A stretch of 64,000 bases of DNA from Corallochytrium limacisporum (Eukaryota > Opisthokonta). The stretch is from positions 92,911 through 156,910 of the forward strand of contig PDIP01000039.1 of assembly GCA_002811645.1 (NCBI GenBank), given 5' to 3'. The notes under the pieces are model-generated. The model did no database searches, was not told where the DNA came from, and saw nothing but the letters and a program-made list of their open reading frames with translations. Position numbers and translations under genes: made by a program. How positions within the stretch are numbered: position 1 is the stretch's first letter; each line of letters starts with the position of its first letter. Below are positions 1-9,483 of the stretch, one piece after another.

Positions 1-1098
1 AACCAAACCCCCTCCCCCCCCCTCTTCCCCCCCCCCCCCCCTCCTTCCCATTCCCTTACCTTTTCTGGGCCATGATGCAAAACACCAACGACGTCCCATC
101 TGTCTCTCACCCTCCCCACTCTCACTGTGCCCCTCTCTCTCCGGGTAACTTTTTGATGCATTTTAATTTTCTTGTTGTGTTACTTTTCTTCTTTTTGGCC
201 TGTGCTTTTGTGTCTTCCACACTGCTTGTGAACGGTGCGCGGTGTTTCTTCCGGCCGCAAAAAAAAAAAAATGGGGACCCGACCGAAGCGCGCCACCCGT
301 CCGTCCTCCCTCCCTCCCGGCCCCTGGTCCTTTTCCTACCCTCGTCTCCCCCATTTTTTTTCCCCGTTTTTTTCTTCCTCCCCCCCTCCCCCCTTCCCTC
401 TTTTCTTTTTGATCGGACAAGGGAAAAGGCTCGATCCAAGAGATGCATTGCCAAGGGCCGACAAAGCAACAAGAGAACCCCCCTCCCTTCCCCATTCTTC
501 GGGTCCGTTCTGATTGGTGGCGGAGAACCGGCAACAGATAAATAGGTCGGTGAAAGCCATTGGATTGGGCGTTGAGTAGTTAATATACTTCTGTTTTTCC
601 ACGACTTTGTGTATATGTGCCTGTTTTATCGCATGTTTTCTGAGCGGGAACGGGAGAGTGGAAAGCGGGTCCGAGGGGAGAGTACGTACGCAGGAGTGAT
701 GTGTTCGTGACATCGGGCTAAGACTCCTCAAATAGTCATCACTCTATAGAACACATCCGTGATGGGTTTGTGTGGAGCGAAGACAAAGCGACGACGTAAG
801 ACCCGCAAGCTTGCTGTTTTGCATACCTTTGCACAACTTTGGGGGTCTTGGAGCGCAGGACTACTACAGTGGTTTCTGGGAATGTGGTATGGTTGCGCCG
901 GGATCAGGTGACTTGCCCAGGACAAACCGATCTGGTATTTTCGCTGCAGCTAGTCAGCCTATTACCGTCTAATATTCAGTCTATTATTGTTTTACCGGCG
1001 ACCAAGCGGAAAAGTAAAGAATAATGCGGGTTATGCAGTTTGGATTGCTTTTACTTTAACAGAAGAGACAGAGTCTATCTTAATATTCACGATAGACA
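1..1098. other. Gene-free left edge, pyrimidine-rich
   Basis: No supportable gene. The first 60 bases are almost pure C with a few T. About 300-420 is a strongly pyrimidine-biased stretch, and an A13-like run lies near 258-270. Frames that stay open here (for example 72-545) encode only Pro/Ser/Phe or, on the other strand, Arg/Lys/Gly low complexity, as expected of polypyrimidine DNA. The last few hundred bases would hold the promoter and 5' UTR of the INSIG gene; I see no clear TATA box. Confidence 0.6.
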
Positions 1099-1824
1099 AT
1101 GTCCGAAACCGTGACGCAGATTGCAGGAATATCTGTGGACGACATTCTTGCAAGTCGGGCTCGTCCTCGATACAGTCCGAAAAGGAGACAGAAAACTGTT
1201 TCAGATATGCGTTTAACTTATCCACAGAGTCTACGACTTCGGGCATTTTTGCTCTTTACGATCGGAGGGAGCCTGTGCTGGGCCATGCATCTGCTGCAAT
1301 TGCAGCACGGCATTACAGAGTACCCTGAGATGGGTCTTTTATTGCCCTCAACATGGTGGGTTTTGCCCGCCACAGGATTAGGTTGTGTGTTCATGGGTCT
1401 AGCATATCCTGTCCTTGACCAGTTGGTGGATGCCGAACCACCAATTCAACGGGATTGGGGCACAGTGATGCGCAGCGTCGGGTTGTTTCTCTCGGTGGGT
1501 TATGCATCAGCAAAACTACCCCTGGTCGCGAACGTACAACTGGCGATTGCACTGACAGTGTCGTCGTTGACCTCTTGGTATTTATTCGATCGCACCTTGC
1601 GGGGTCTTGTTTTCAACGTAATCGCCACCATTGTCGGTACTGTCTGGGTTCAGATTATGGTCGCACTAGGATACTTCACCTACACACAGCCTGACTTTTT
1701 CTGGGTCCGGTCATGGTTCCCTGCCATCTTGTTCGCAGGGGGGATCTGTTTTGGTACGCTAGGACGTCAGCTGGCTGAAGACTTGGGTCCTACTGTCACA
1801 CAAAAGCCCGTCAAGAAGGATTAA
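1099..1824 (+). CDS. INSIG: INSIG family ER membrane sterol-sensing regulator
   Basis: A 241-residue protein, close to human INSIG-2 in length (225). INSIGs are polytopic ER proteins that bind oxysterols, retain SCAP-SREBP in the ER and promote HMG-CoA reductase degradation; fungal relatives (Nsg1/Ins1) stabilise or regulate HMG-CoA reductase. About six hydrophobic segments are visible from residue 48 to 220. Family signatures include ASAKL (136-140), an FDRT block (163-166) matching the FDRS whose Asp abuts TM4 in human INSIG-1 (D205, from memory), VRSW (203-206) and GRQLA (222-226). The N-terminal 45 residues are basic and poorly conserved. The start is the first ATG of the frame and the stop is TAA. 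Identification is firm. Whether it acts on SREBP or on HMG-CoA reductase cannot be read from sequence, and no SCAP or SREBP gene is in the window. Confidence 0.92.
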   Translation: MSETVTQIAGISVDDILASRARPRYSPKRRQKTVSDMRLTYPQSLRLRAFLLFTIGGSLCWAMHLLQLQHGITEYPEMGLLLPSTWWVLPATGLGCVFMGLAYPVLDQLVDAEPPIQRDWGTVMRSVGLFLSVGYASAKLPLVANVQLAIALTVSSLTSWYLFDRTLRGLVFNVIATIVGTVWVQIMVALGYFTYTQPDFFWVRSWFPAILFAGGICFGTLGRQLAEDLGPTVTQKPVKKD

Positions 1825-4800
1825 GACCCTCGGATTGGTCCTGGGGATCATCATCGCATACCAACCTAGTCGGACATGTTGCATTAGCATCGTCCCCGTT
1901 TTTATTTTTGCTTTTAGACTTAGATTATCAATTTCCATAGATCATCATTTGCCAACCTTCACCACTGCTCTTCTCTGCGTACCGATGCTTGCTTCAAGAC
2001 ATCCCAAGAATCCTTCGATCGACGCCAACGGGATCCCATGGTTCCACAGGAACTCTTGTCCACCAGCCCAAGCACTGGCGTATCATTTTCCACGGGGGGG
2101 ATCCCCGGCTCTATTCGATATACTTGTATATACGAAAATGGTAGCCGTTCTTTTGTCGCTGTCCGCGTCCGCCTTCTTTTTCCCTCCCCTCTCCTCCCTC
2201 TCCTCCACGAACCACCCCCCCCCCCTTCCCCCTTTCTTTCATTCTCCCAAGGGGAGAAGGGAGGAGGGGGCAGGGAGACGCGTCTCCCTCAGGTATCCTT
2301 CGTTGCTCATTCCTCAATCATGCTGCCTTCATTGTCTTCTCCATTCATTCTCTTCTCAATTCAGTCGTGCACAGTGACATCCAAATCGTGCGGGACGCAG
2401 GCATGTGCGGGTAGAGCCATTCGCAAGGATTGGGCATCTTATATACTGAACATATGAGGAATTAGGAAGATGGCTGCAATAAGCCGAAGAGGCATTGTTC
2501 GATTGTGTATGGGACTCCCCTAGGCCACTGCTTCCCCTTTTTCTTACGCGCTTTACCTCCCTTTTCCCGCAGGAATGAATTCACTCAGCATCTTCAAAAA
2601 ACCAGCAACCAGAGAACACGGGACTATGAAGAAAAAAAGTAAAAAAGGCACAAGGTTGACAGAAGGCGTAGCGCCTCCCCCCCCCCCCAATAATCGCTGT
2701 CGGTGCCTTGGATCAGCGGCAGAAGTGCACTGGCACCCGTGAAAAGAACGAGGCGCATCGGGGGCAGGACGCCAAAAGGAAAAAAAAAAACAAAAAATAA
2801 AGCAGGACAGCAGATTAAGCAACAAAAATGAAATACATCGCCCAATACGACAAAAGTCTTAGATGGATATTGGAAGTGATTCAGATTAACCTATTGGGCA
2901 TAGATGTTGATTTGACAAACAAATTAGAGACCATTACAATCGATAGATTCCGACGTTTGTTGTGGCCACTTTGGCAGGAAGATCGAGCAGAGAACACTGG
3001 GCCACCGCTGCGGAGACCCTGGCGGGAAGGCGGTACATTTACTACTGCACGGCAGCGGGAAAGAGACTCGGGAACCCGTCCTCAGTCCGTACGAGCACAA
3101 AGCACGTAGGCAGCAAATGGAAAGAGAACCCATGAGCAACCAGCCCTCTCCCGGCAGTGGCTCCCGTCCGGGCCTCTCTGACAGTATTGAATGTACCGAC
3201 CTTTGAAGAACAACAAACCGAGATCTCTCCGATTTCCCTTTTTCGTTTCGGCCCGCGTAGGGCTTGACGCAATCGATACCCAACCCCCCAACCCCCGGCG
3301 GGGCGGGGGGACCTTTGTGGAACGAGGGCACCGGATGCTTTGGACGGACGCCCAAGGAGTCCTCCGCGCGGGGGAGGGAGGGCGAAAAAATGCTAGCCAC
3401 GGGTAGCAAACCTAGGGCCTTAGCATAACACACACACACGCACACATTCACCCCCAGAAAAAAAAAAGGAAAGACACAGCGCCGCGAAGAAAAAGCAACA
3501 CATAAACATTAAAACAAAAGAAAAAAAACAAAAGCACCAAAAGCGACGGGAGGATGGGAGGCAAACTACCCCACCAATGTGCTACGTACGTAGTGTGTGT
3601 GTGTGTGTGTTCCGATACAAAATGAACCCGGCAGGAGAACAACAATTGAAGAAAAGAAAAGAAAAGAAAAAAACGAATTCGTCACTGCAATTGCAAATGC
3701 GTACGGCGGCGGCGGTGTTTGAAACAATCTCCAGCGCCTTTGGGGAGAGTTCGGAAGAGGAGAAGGAAGAAAGGACCGGGGTGTGACGGACGGGAGGGGG
3801 GGGAGGGAGGGGACCAACAACCGAAACGAAGAGAGAGAGAGACACAGAGAGTTGGTGTCAGCGGAGTTTTGGCCGCTGTGCAGGAGCATCTTTTCGTGGC
3901 AAATGGTCGCTCCCTTTTCCCTTTGTTAACCGCTGCTTTACGGGAAAAAAACCACAGAGCCCTAATTCTGAACGTTAAACAAAAAAAAAGAGAGCGAGCG
4001 AAAAACAAAAAAAAAAAAAGAGAAAAAAAATTGGGGAGACGATTGTGTCGGTTCCGTACGGCGACCACGCAGGATGAGCATGCGGAAGAGGGGCCAGGCT
4101 AGTAAGGCCGTCAGGATGCAGAACTGGTGCGCCGGAAAGAAAGGGGGGGGAACTCAGTCGCGCTACCACACAGGTGTTCCACACTCAGACCGGCGACCCT
4201 GCGGGCTTAAGTGAACCAGAGTCTGGCAAGCACAGCAAGGACAGTGGCGGAAGAACGGGGAAAACAGAAAGCAAAAAAGACCCCAAGAGTTAGCAAAAGC
4301 GCATCGCCCCCCGTTGTACAGTCCCTTCCCGGAAATCGAGATCACCAGCGACAAGGGTGTTCGGACTCCAATGGCCTTGTTCTTCCGCGCAACATTTTAC
4401 TTCGTCTTCCTTAATGGTGGTATGGGTGGTGTAGATGGCTCATATGTACCCAAGACGTAGAGATAGTAAGAGTGAAGATAGTGCAATGGATGTCAGAGGT
4501 TTCGATTAATTTGCACAGTTTTTTGTCGATGGTTGTTTGGTATGGTATGAAAGAACATTTATCGGGTGCTCTCCTGCACATGTCTGTTGTGGTAGGCTTG
4601 CGACTCGGAGTACCAGTCCTAGACTTATAAACAGAGCGAATTATGTAGCAAAGATCGGAGTGTTCAATTACTTAATATAGTTTTCGGAAGTCAGAACAAC
4701 AGTCCCTCGTTTGCCATACACACCGCCCTCGCGTGCCCCAATGGTGAAGGTGATTGGGTGCACAAAAACGAAAAACAGGAGTCAGTATCAATAACGTGTT

Positions 4801-4832
4801 TCTAGTAGATTCCACCAAAAACTTCGTGAAGA
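1825..4832. other. Gene-free 3 kb, low-complexity tracts
   Basis: No gene I can support. It contains pyrimidine-rich DNA (about 2165-2250), a C10 run (2681-2690), A-rich runs (2778-2797, 4003-4030), (AC)6 at 3428-3439, (GT)9 at 3593-3610, and purine-rich DNA across 3640-3850. Frames of 60-180 codons occur on both strands but encode only homopolymeric Lys/Arg/Glu or Ser/Pro/Phe. The last 300 bases would carry the promoter of the RRM gene. Confidence 0.5.
3593..3610. repeat. (GT)9 microsatellite
   Basis: Nine perfect GT units, with an (AC)6 tract about 160 bases upstream (3428-3439) in inverted sense, in purine-rich intergenic DNA. Confidence 0.9.
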
Positions 4833-5861
4833 ATGACTGACGACAAGGAGAAGAAGGAAGTCCAGAAGGAGGAAACGAAGGCGGAACCTGAGGTCGAGGC
4901 GACTGAAACTCCCGCTGACAATGAAGAAGCTGGTAAACAGACCTCTGAAGCATCCACAGTAGAAACGGCAGACACACCAGACGAAGAATCGGGTGTTAGC
5001 AAATACAATATTTTCATCCGTGGTCTGGGACCGAACGCCACTGATGAGACCCTGCAGAATATGTGCAAGCAGTTTGGTGGCATTGCAAGCGTAAAGGCCA
5101 TCATTGATAGACCTACGAACAGATGCAAGGGGTACGGCTTTGTTCAGTTCAAAACTCAGGAAGCCGCTAAAGAGGCCCTCACCCAGCTGAAAAATGAGGG
5201 ACATGCAGTCAGTTATGCGCGCGCAAGTCTTGGTGAGAACAGAAGTCGTGAGGAAACCAACACCAATCTGTACTTCGCCAACCTGCCGAGCTACTGTACC
5301 AGTGACATGATTGAGGAGCTGTTAAAACCATTCGGCAAGGTGGTAAGCACTCGTGTACTTGTGGACGACCGGGGATACAGTCGTGGCATTGGATTTGCTC
5401 GCATGCAATCAAAGGAAATTTGCGAGGAGATTATTCAAAAAATGAATGGACAGCGCATGTTCAACAGCACAGAACCGATTCAATGCCGTTTCGCAGAGAA
5501 CAACTCCCGCAAGCGCAAGCCACGGATGCCGATGGGAGGACCCATGATGCGCCCCCCGATGGGCATGCCTTACCCTGGCTATCCGCCCATGATGGATCCG
5601 GCAATGGCAGGAGCACCCAATGCTGCTGCGGCCGCGCAGTATGGCATGCACGGCATGCCTATGCAGTGGGCAGGACCGCCTCGGGGTATGCCCGGGGGCA
5701 TTCCTCCTGGCGCGGGAGCACCCGCGGGCTATGCCACCATGCCAGGCTATGCTCCCCAAATGGTGCGAGGCCAAGTACAGCAACACTCAGGAGGTCAAGG
5801 AGGCCAAGGTGGCTACTCTGGTGCCATCAAGATGCAGCAAGGAAACTCTTCAATGGAATGA
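4833..5861 (+). CDS. Two-RRM single-strand RNA-binding protein, RBMS/MSSP-like
   Basis: A 342-residue protein. Residues 1-55 are an acidic Glu/Thr-rich leader. RRM1 spans about 58-130 (RNP2 IFIRGL, RNP1 KGYGFVQF) and RRM2 about 145-221 (RNP2 LYFANL, RNP1 RGIGFARM). A KRKPR stretch and a Met/Pro/Gly-rich tail follow. The tandem order, the NxCKGYGFV wording of RNP1 and the LKPFGxVxSTRxL block of RRM2 match the RBMS1-3 (c-myc single-strand binding) family better than Hu/ELAV or poly(A)-binding proteins. RBMS proteins bind A/U-rich single strands in nucleus or cytoplasm and affect mRNA stability and translation; that role is inferred by family. The start ATG is the first of the frame. It converges with the thiolase gene, with 216 bases between stops. 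Confidence 0.88.
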   Translation: MTDDKEKKEVQKEETKAEPEVEATETPADNEEAGKQTSEASTVETADTPDEESGVSKYNIFIRGLGPNATDETLQNMCKQFGGIASVKAIIDRPTNRCKGYGFVQFKTQEAAKEALTQLKNEGHAVSYARASLGENRSREETNTNLYFANLPSYCTSDMIEELLKPFGKVVSTRVLVDDRGYSRGIGFARMQSKEICEEIIQKMNGQRMFNSTEPIQCRFAENNSRKRKPRMPMGGPMMRPPMGMPYPGYPPMMDPAMAGAPNAAAAAQYGMHGMPMQWAGPPRGMPGGIPPGAGAPAGYATMPGYAPQMVRGQVQQHSGGQGGQGGYSGAIKMQQGNSSME

Positions 5862-6077
5862 AAGATGGAAGATGATTTAGCTCACATTCTGAACCATGAC
5901 AAACATGCAAGAGATCCACTTAGATGTGCTTGCAGGTCCCGCGAATTCCGAATGGCAAAATCCGAAACAAAAATAAACATGAAACCAAAAAGGACAACGT
6001 TCAACAAAACACTTAATTGCTATTGTAGAATTGGGGCAGTTGGGATGTAATGCTAGAAAGAAATTAGGCAACGGTAA

Positions 6078-7292
6078 TTACTGCTTCTCAATAACGGCAG
6101 CAGCACCCATACCGGTACCAATGCACATGGACACAACACCGTAGCGCTTGTTGGTGCGGTGCAGTTCGTTCATGAGAGTAGCAATCTGGCGAGAGCCAGT
6201 GCATCCCAGGGGATGGCCGAGAGCAATAGCACCACCGTTGGGGTTCAGTTTCTCCTCGGGAATGTCCAGCTTCTGTATGCAGTAGGTGGCCTGGCTGGCA
6301 AATGCCTCGTTGATCTCGTAGACGTCGACGTCCTTGACGGTCAAGCCGGCCTTCTTCAGGGCCTCGGGGATGGCGTAGGCGGGACCAATGCCCATCACCT
6401 CAGGGGGCACACCAGCCACGGCGTAGGAGCGGATCACGCCGATCACGGGGAGACCCATCTTCTCGGCCACGGAGCGGCGGGCCAGCAGGACAGCAGCGGC
6501 ACCGTCGGACACCTGAGAAGAGTTACCGGCAGTGGTGGAGCCATCGGGCTTGAAGGCACCCTTGAGCTTAGCAAGACCAGCGGGGGTGGTCTGGGCACGA
6601 ATACCGTCATCCTTGGAGACCACGGTGACAGAGCCGTCCTCGCCCTTCACGGTGACGGGAACAATCTCAGCATCGAACCAACCGTTCTGTTGGGCACGGG
6701 CAGCCTTCTGGTGGCTCTGCAAGGCCATCTTGTCCTGTTCCTCGCGGGTCACGCCGTACTTTTCGGCAACGTTCTCGGAGGTGAGACCCATGGGGATCAT
6801 GGTGTCCTGGGCCAGCTGGGACTCGAAAACTTCGGGGGCGATCTGAGTGGGGGCACCAGCACCCATTGGAGTAGAAGTCATATGCTCGACACCAGCACCA
6901 ATACCGATGTCGATGGTACCGGCCTTGATGGAACCAGCGATGTTCATGACAGCCTGCAGACCGGAACTGCACTGGCGGTTAACGGAGCTCACGGAGCTGG
7001 TGTAGGGGAAGCCAGCCATGAACTGAGCCCAGCGGGCCTGGACGGCACCGGCACCGTTTTGCTGTACGTTACCCACGCACACATCCTCGACCTGCTCGGG
7101 ACGGACGCCGCCCTTGGCGCACACCTCTTTCAGGACAGGGGCGAGCATGCCCTCGACGGTCATGTCCTTAAGACCACCACGACGGGCCTTGCAGATGGGG
7201 GTGCGCAGAGCGCTGACGATAACGACATCATCGGGGCTGTTGGCAGTCAGACCGAGGTGGCCGGCCATACGCTTGACACGATCAGTAGCCAT
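6078..7292 (-). CDS. ACAA1: Peroxisomal 3-ketoacyl-CoA thiolase
   Basis: A 404-residue thiolase, full length for the ACAA1/POT1 family. It catalyses the last step of beta-oxidation: CoA-dependent cleavage of 3-ketoacyl-CoA to acetyl-CoA and a shortened acyl-CoA. The acylated nucleophile is Cys108 (NRQCSSG), with His360 (GHPLGCTG) and the acid/base Cys390 (CIGTGMG). An N-terminal PTS2 peroxisome signal is readable at residues 5-13: R-V, five residues, then H-L. This separates it from the cytosolic acetyl-CoA acetyltransferases. The gene is strongly codon-biased, which leaves a 382-codon open frame on the opposite strand that I regard as an artefact. ATG start, TAA stop. PTS2 import needs Pex7, which is not in the window. 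Confidence 0.93.
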   Translation of the reverse strand: MATDRVKRMAGHLGLTANSPDDVVIVSALRTPICKARRGGLKDMTVEGMLAPVLKEVCAKGGVRPEQVEDVCVGNVQQNGAGAVQARWAQFMAGFPYTSSVSSVNRQCSSGLQAVMNIAGSIKAGTIDIGIGAGVEHMTSTPMGAGAPTQIAPEVFESQLAQDTMIPMGLTSENVAEKYGVTREEQDKMALQSHQKAARAQQNGWFDAEIVPVTVKGEDGSVTVVSKDDGIRAQTTPAGLAKLKGAFKPDGSTTAGNSSQVSDGAAAVLLARRSVAEKMGLPVIGVIRSYAVAGVPPEVMGIGPAYAIPEALKKAGLTVKDVDVYEINEAFASQATYCIQKLDIPEEKLNPNGGAIALGHPLGCTGSRQIATLMNELHRTNKRYGVVSMCIGTGMGAAAVIEKQ

Positions 7293-8645
7293 TGTTTCGT
7301 TGGTTGAAATTCCCGTTTCTCGTTTTAGCTGGAGAACACAATGTGAACGTACTTAGTCTTCACTATAGTTAATTTCATGGTTGTCTCAAGTAGGTGACTA
7401 GCAAAGTCTAAATTTGGCCCGGAACAATGTTAACGCGAGACCATCCCATGGTCCGACAACTCCACATGCGTTGTTGCGCATCCGGCAGCACTCCCAGCGG
7501 ACGCTACAACGGTAAATGTACCACACTTTTTATCTCATCTTGTCAGAAAACCCCGTTGAACGGAAGGAGCAAGACCCCAGGCGCAACGGAACGGGCAGCA
7601 AAAAAAAAGGACTTGTGTACCCAAAAAAATCTCGTGGTCTTTCCGGAACGCTTCCGTATTCCGCAGAACTTCCAACCCAGTACATACATAACCGATGATA
7701 TTTTCTCGGCCTCCCAACCTCTCCCCCTTTCTCGCCTTGGAAAACCCCCCCCCCAAAAAGCCCTGACTGTTCCTTGGCTGCTGTGGCATGAGCTAAATAT
7801 AGCACTCCCGGCCAATTTGTACACTGGCAAGGCCTAAAGGTACCAGATTTGCTGTTGAAAACCGGATCAGCTGGGCTGGGACCGTCAGGGAGAGCTACCG
7901 ATTTCCTCGTTTCCTATCTGCACCATGTTTTGTCCCGGTTGCTTTGTGCTGTTGACTTGGTGGAGTGTGTACAAAGGAGAAGTCCCTGTTCCTAGCTCCA
8001 TGGAGGTTCTTCGACGACGGACGCTGCAGTGGGCAGACATGCCCAGGTGGGTTTTGTCGCCTTTGTTTCTTTCTTTCATGGTCACTGTGTTCTAGGAGAA
8101 CCGATCTTTTAACACAGAGGTCGCTCAATGCCGTGTTAACCTGACTGTCACGAGAGAGGACAATATAAATATGAAAGTGGCTCCAAGGTGAATCTAAATC
8201 AACGACAAGCATTGTAACTGGACTATGGACACCCGATAAACATGCCCCATAAATCTCAAGTAAGATACAAAAACTTAGGACTGATTTTTGATTTTAGCTT
8301 TGATCCTTTTACTGTGAATCTGAAGTTGGGTTTCTGCCCCGTGGGTTGGTCTCCCCGGGGAGACCGTTTGAAAGGGGGTAAAGCGGCCCCGTAGGGACCC
8401 CAGGGGGGCGGGTCGGGCCGACCCACTCGTCGCGGGTAGTGTAGAGGTCAAGCGAGTCCTTTGGGAAGAGTCACCAAGGTTGGTAAGTGCGTCCTCATGT
8501 GTGAGCTTTCCTCCGTGGAGATATGTCAAATGTGTGAAGTATCAGGACGCTATTTGAAACTTCGCTGTGCAAAAATAGCCTGCGAGTCCCGTAGTCCATT
8601 GGGAAGACTATTTCACTGGGTGCGGCACATACGCACCCAGCAACG
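7293..8645. other. Intergenic, divergent promoter region of thiolase and enkurin
   Basis: No gene seen. The stretch separates two divergently oriented genes, so promoters for both should lie here. It holds an A9 run (about 7601-7609), a C11-A5 run (7747-7762) and an unusual GC-rich palindromic block (8341-8426, listed separately). Short frames in it lack any recognisable domain. Confidence 0.5.
8341..8426. repeat. Nested GC-rich inverted repeats (possible structured element)
   Basis: An outer stem GTGGGTTGG (8341-8349) pairs with CCGACCCAC (8418-8426), allowing one G-T pair. Inside lies a perfect 18-base palindrome, GGTCTCCCCGGGGAGACC (8348-8365), and a second hairpin, GGGTCGG-G-CCGACCC (8411-8425), shares the right arm. 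The 86 bases could fold as a branched structure and are much more GC-rich than their surroundings. They match no RNA family I know. A relic of a palindromic mobile element or chance GC-rich DNA are alternatives. Confidence 0.4.
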
Positions 8646-9371
8646 ATGGAGTCAGTATACGATCTGGCCCGGGAACAAGCGGCCATACAATCAAAGAAAC
8701 CCACCACATATCAATCCCAGTATGCTGATCAGGTGCGTCAGGATATGGCGACTTCGAAGAGGGCAGGTGCGCTCTTCGGTCCATACAACAAAAAGGTAGT
8801 GGGTCCCACGAAATAGCTTAGGAAGCACACAAACGCCGCTCCAGTTACGCCAACTCACTATCCTTTCAAAACGAATGTTATTCAGTGCAAAGTGGCAGCT
8901 AAGGATCGTGGCCCTATGCGCTCTGGCAAGGAACCCAAGAAAGATTTCCTGAAGACGAACATAGCGAAGGTGATGGCACCAAGTACGCTCAACAAAACCA
9001 AGACAAGCAAGGGAAACACACACACCATGGACGGGGACGGAGTTGGAAGGGTACCGTAGTATCTCACAGAACGAAAGGCTCAGGAGCAGCGTGAAGCAAC
9101 AGCACTGCAAGAACTTACCGAGCAGGAAGATCGGGTGCGTCTGAGTCGGCAGGTTCTGCCCAGTAGCCTCCAGGACATGTTCTTGCAAGAACTTAAGATC
9201 AAATGGGGAGAGACCAACTCTGCATACAACCAGCTATCCCTTGTGCCCGATTCAGCCGTAAAGCTGCAAAGACAAGAAGACTTTGAAAACTTCATGAAGC
9301 TACTGGAGCACTACATTGAAGAACTAGAGACCTTGTGTCGTTCTGGTCGACGGATGATCGCCATCCAGTAG
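8646..9371 (+). pseudogene. ENKUR: Enkurin homologue interrupted by two in-frame TAG codons
   Basis: From ATG 8646 to TAG 9369-9371 one frame runs 242 codons with no frameshift but with TAG at 8814-8816 (codon 57) and 9057-9059 (codon 138). The translation resembles enkurin (human 256 aa) end to end: an ESVYDL start like the ESIYNL region of the human protein, a middle block GPMRSGK...FLKTN, a VP-stop-YL...ERK block matching VPKYI...KK, and a C-terminal enkurin domain after codon 145 (LQELKIKWGETNSAYNQLS). Enkurin is an adaptor for calmodulin and TRPC channels and a microtubule inner protein of ciliary doublets. The stops fall where family members have residues such as Lys or Phe. UAG terminates RPB9, eS10 and others nearby, so general reassignment is unlikely. 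Decay of a flagellar gene is the simplest reading; programmed readthrough or base errors are alternatives. Confidence 0.65.
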
Positions 9372-9483
9372 TCAGCAAACAACTAACTATAGTCTGCCAT
9401 GTACCAGGCACTAATGATTGTAAAACTTTTGCTATACTTCATATTCTGTAGTTTTTATACTTGGACTCCTAATCGCACCATGA

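Noticed and set aside
72..545. Overlapping 90-157-codon frames at the left edge
   Set aside because: They are translations of polypyrimidine/polypurine DNA, open on both strands because the sequence lacks A/T-rich stop codons.
1835..2377. A 180-codon frame after INSIG
   Set aside because: Ser/Pro/Phe/Leu low complexity from a C/T-rich tract, with no domain.
6159..7307. A 382-codon plus-strand open frame opposite the thiolase
   Set aside because: It mirrors almost the whole thiolase gene, whose strong codon bias removes stops on the opposite strand. The translation is Gly/Leu/His/Asp-rich with no domain.
8646..9371. Global reassignment of UAG to an amino acid, to rescue enkurin
   Set aside because: RPB9, eS10, RidA, SLC35E1, the kinase and the GATA gene all stop on TAG, RPB9 and RidA at exactly conserved C-termini.
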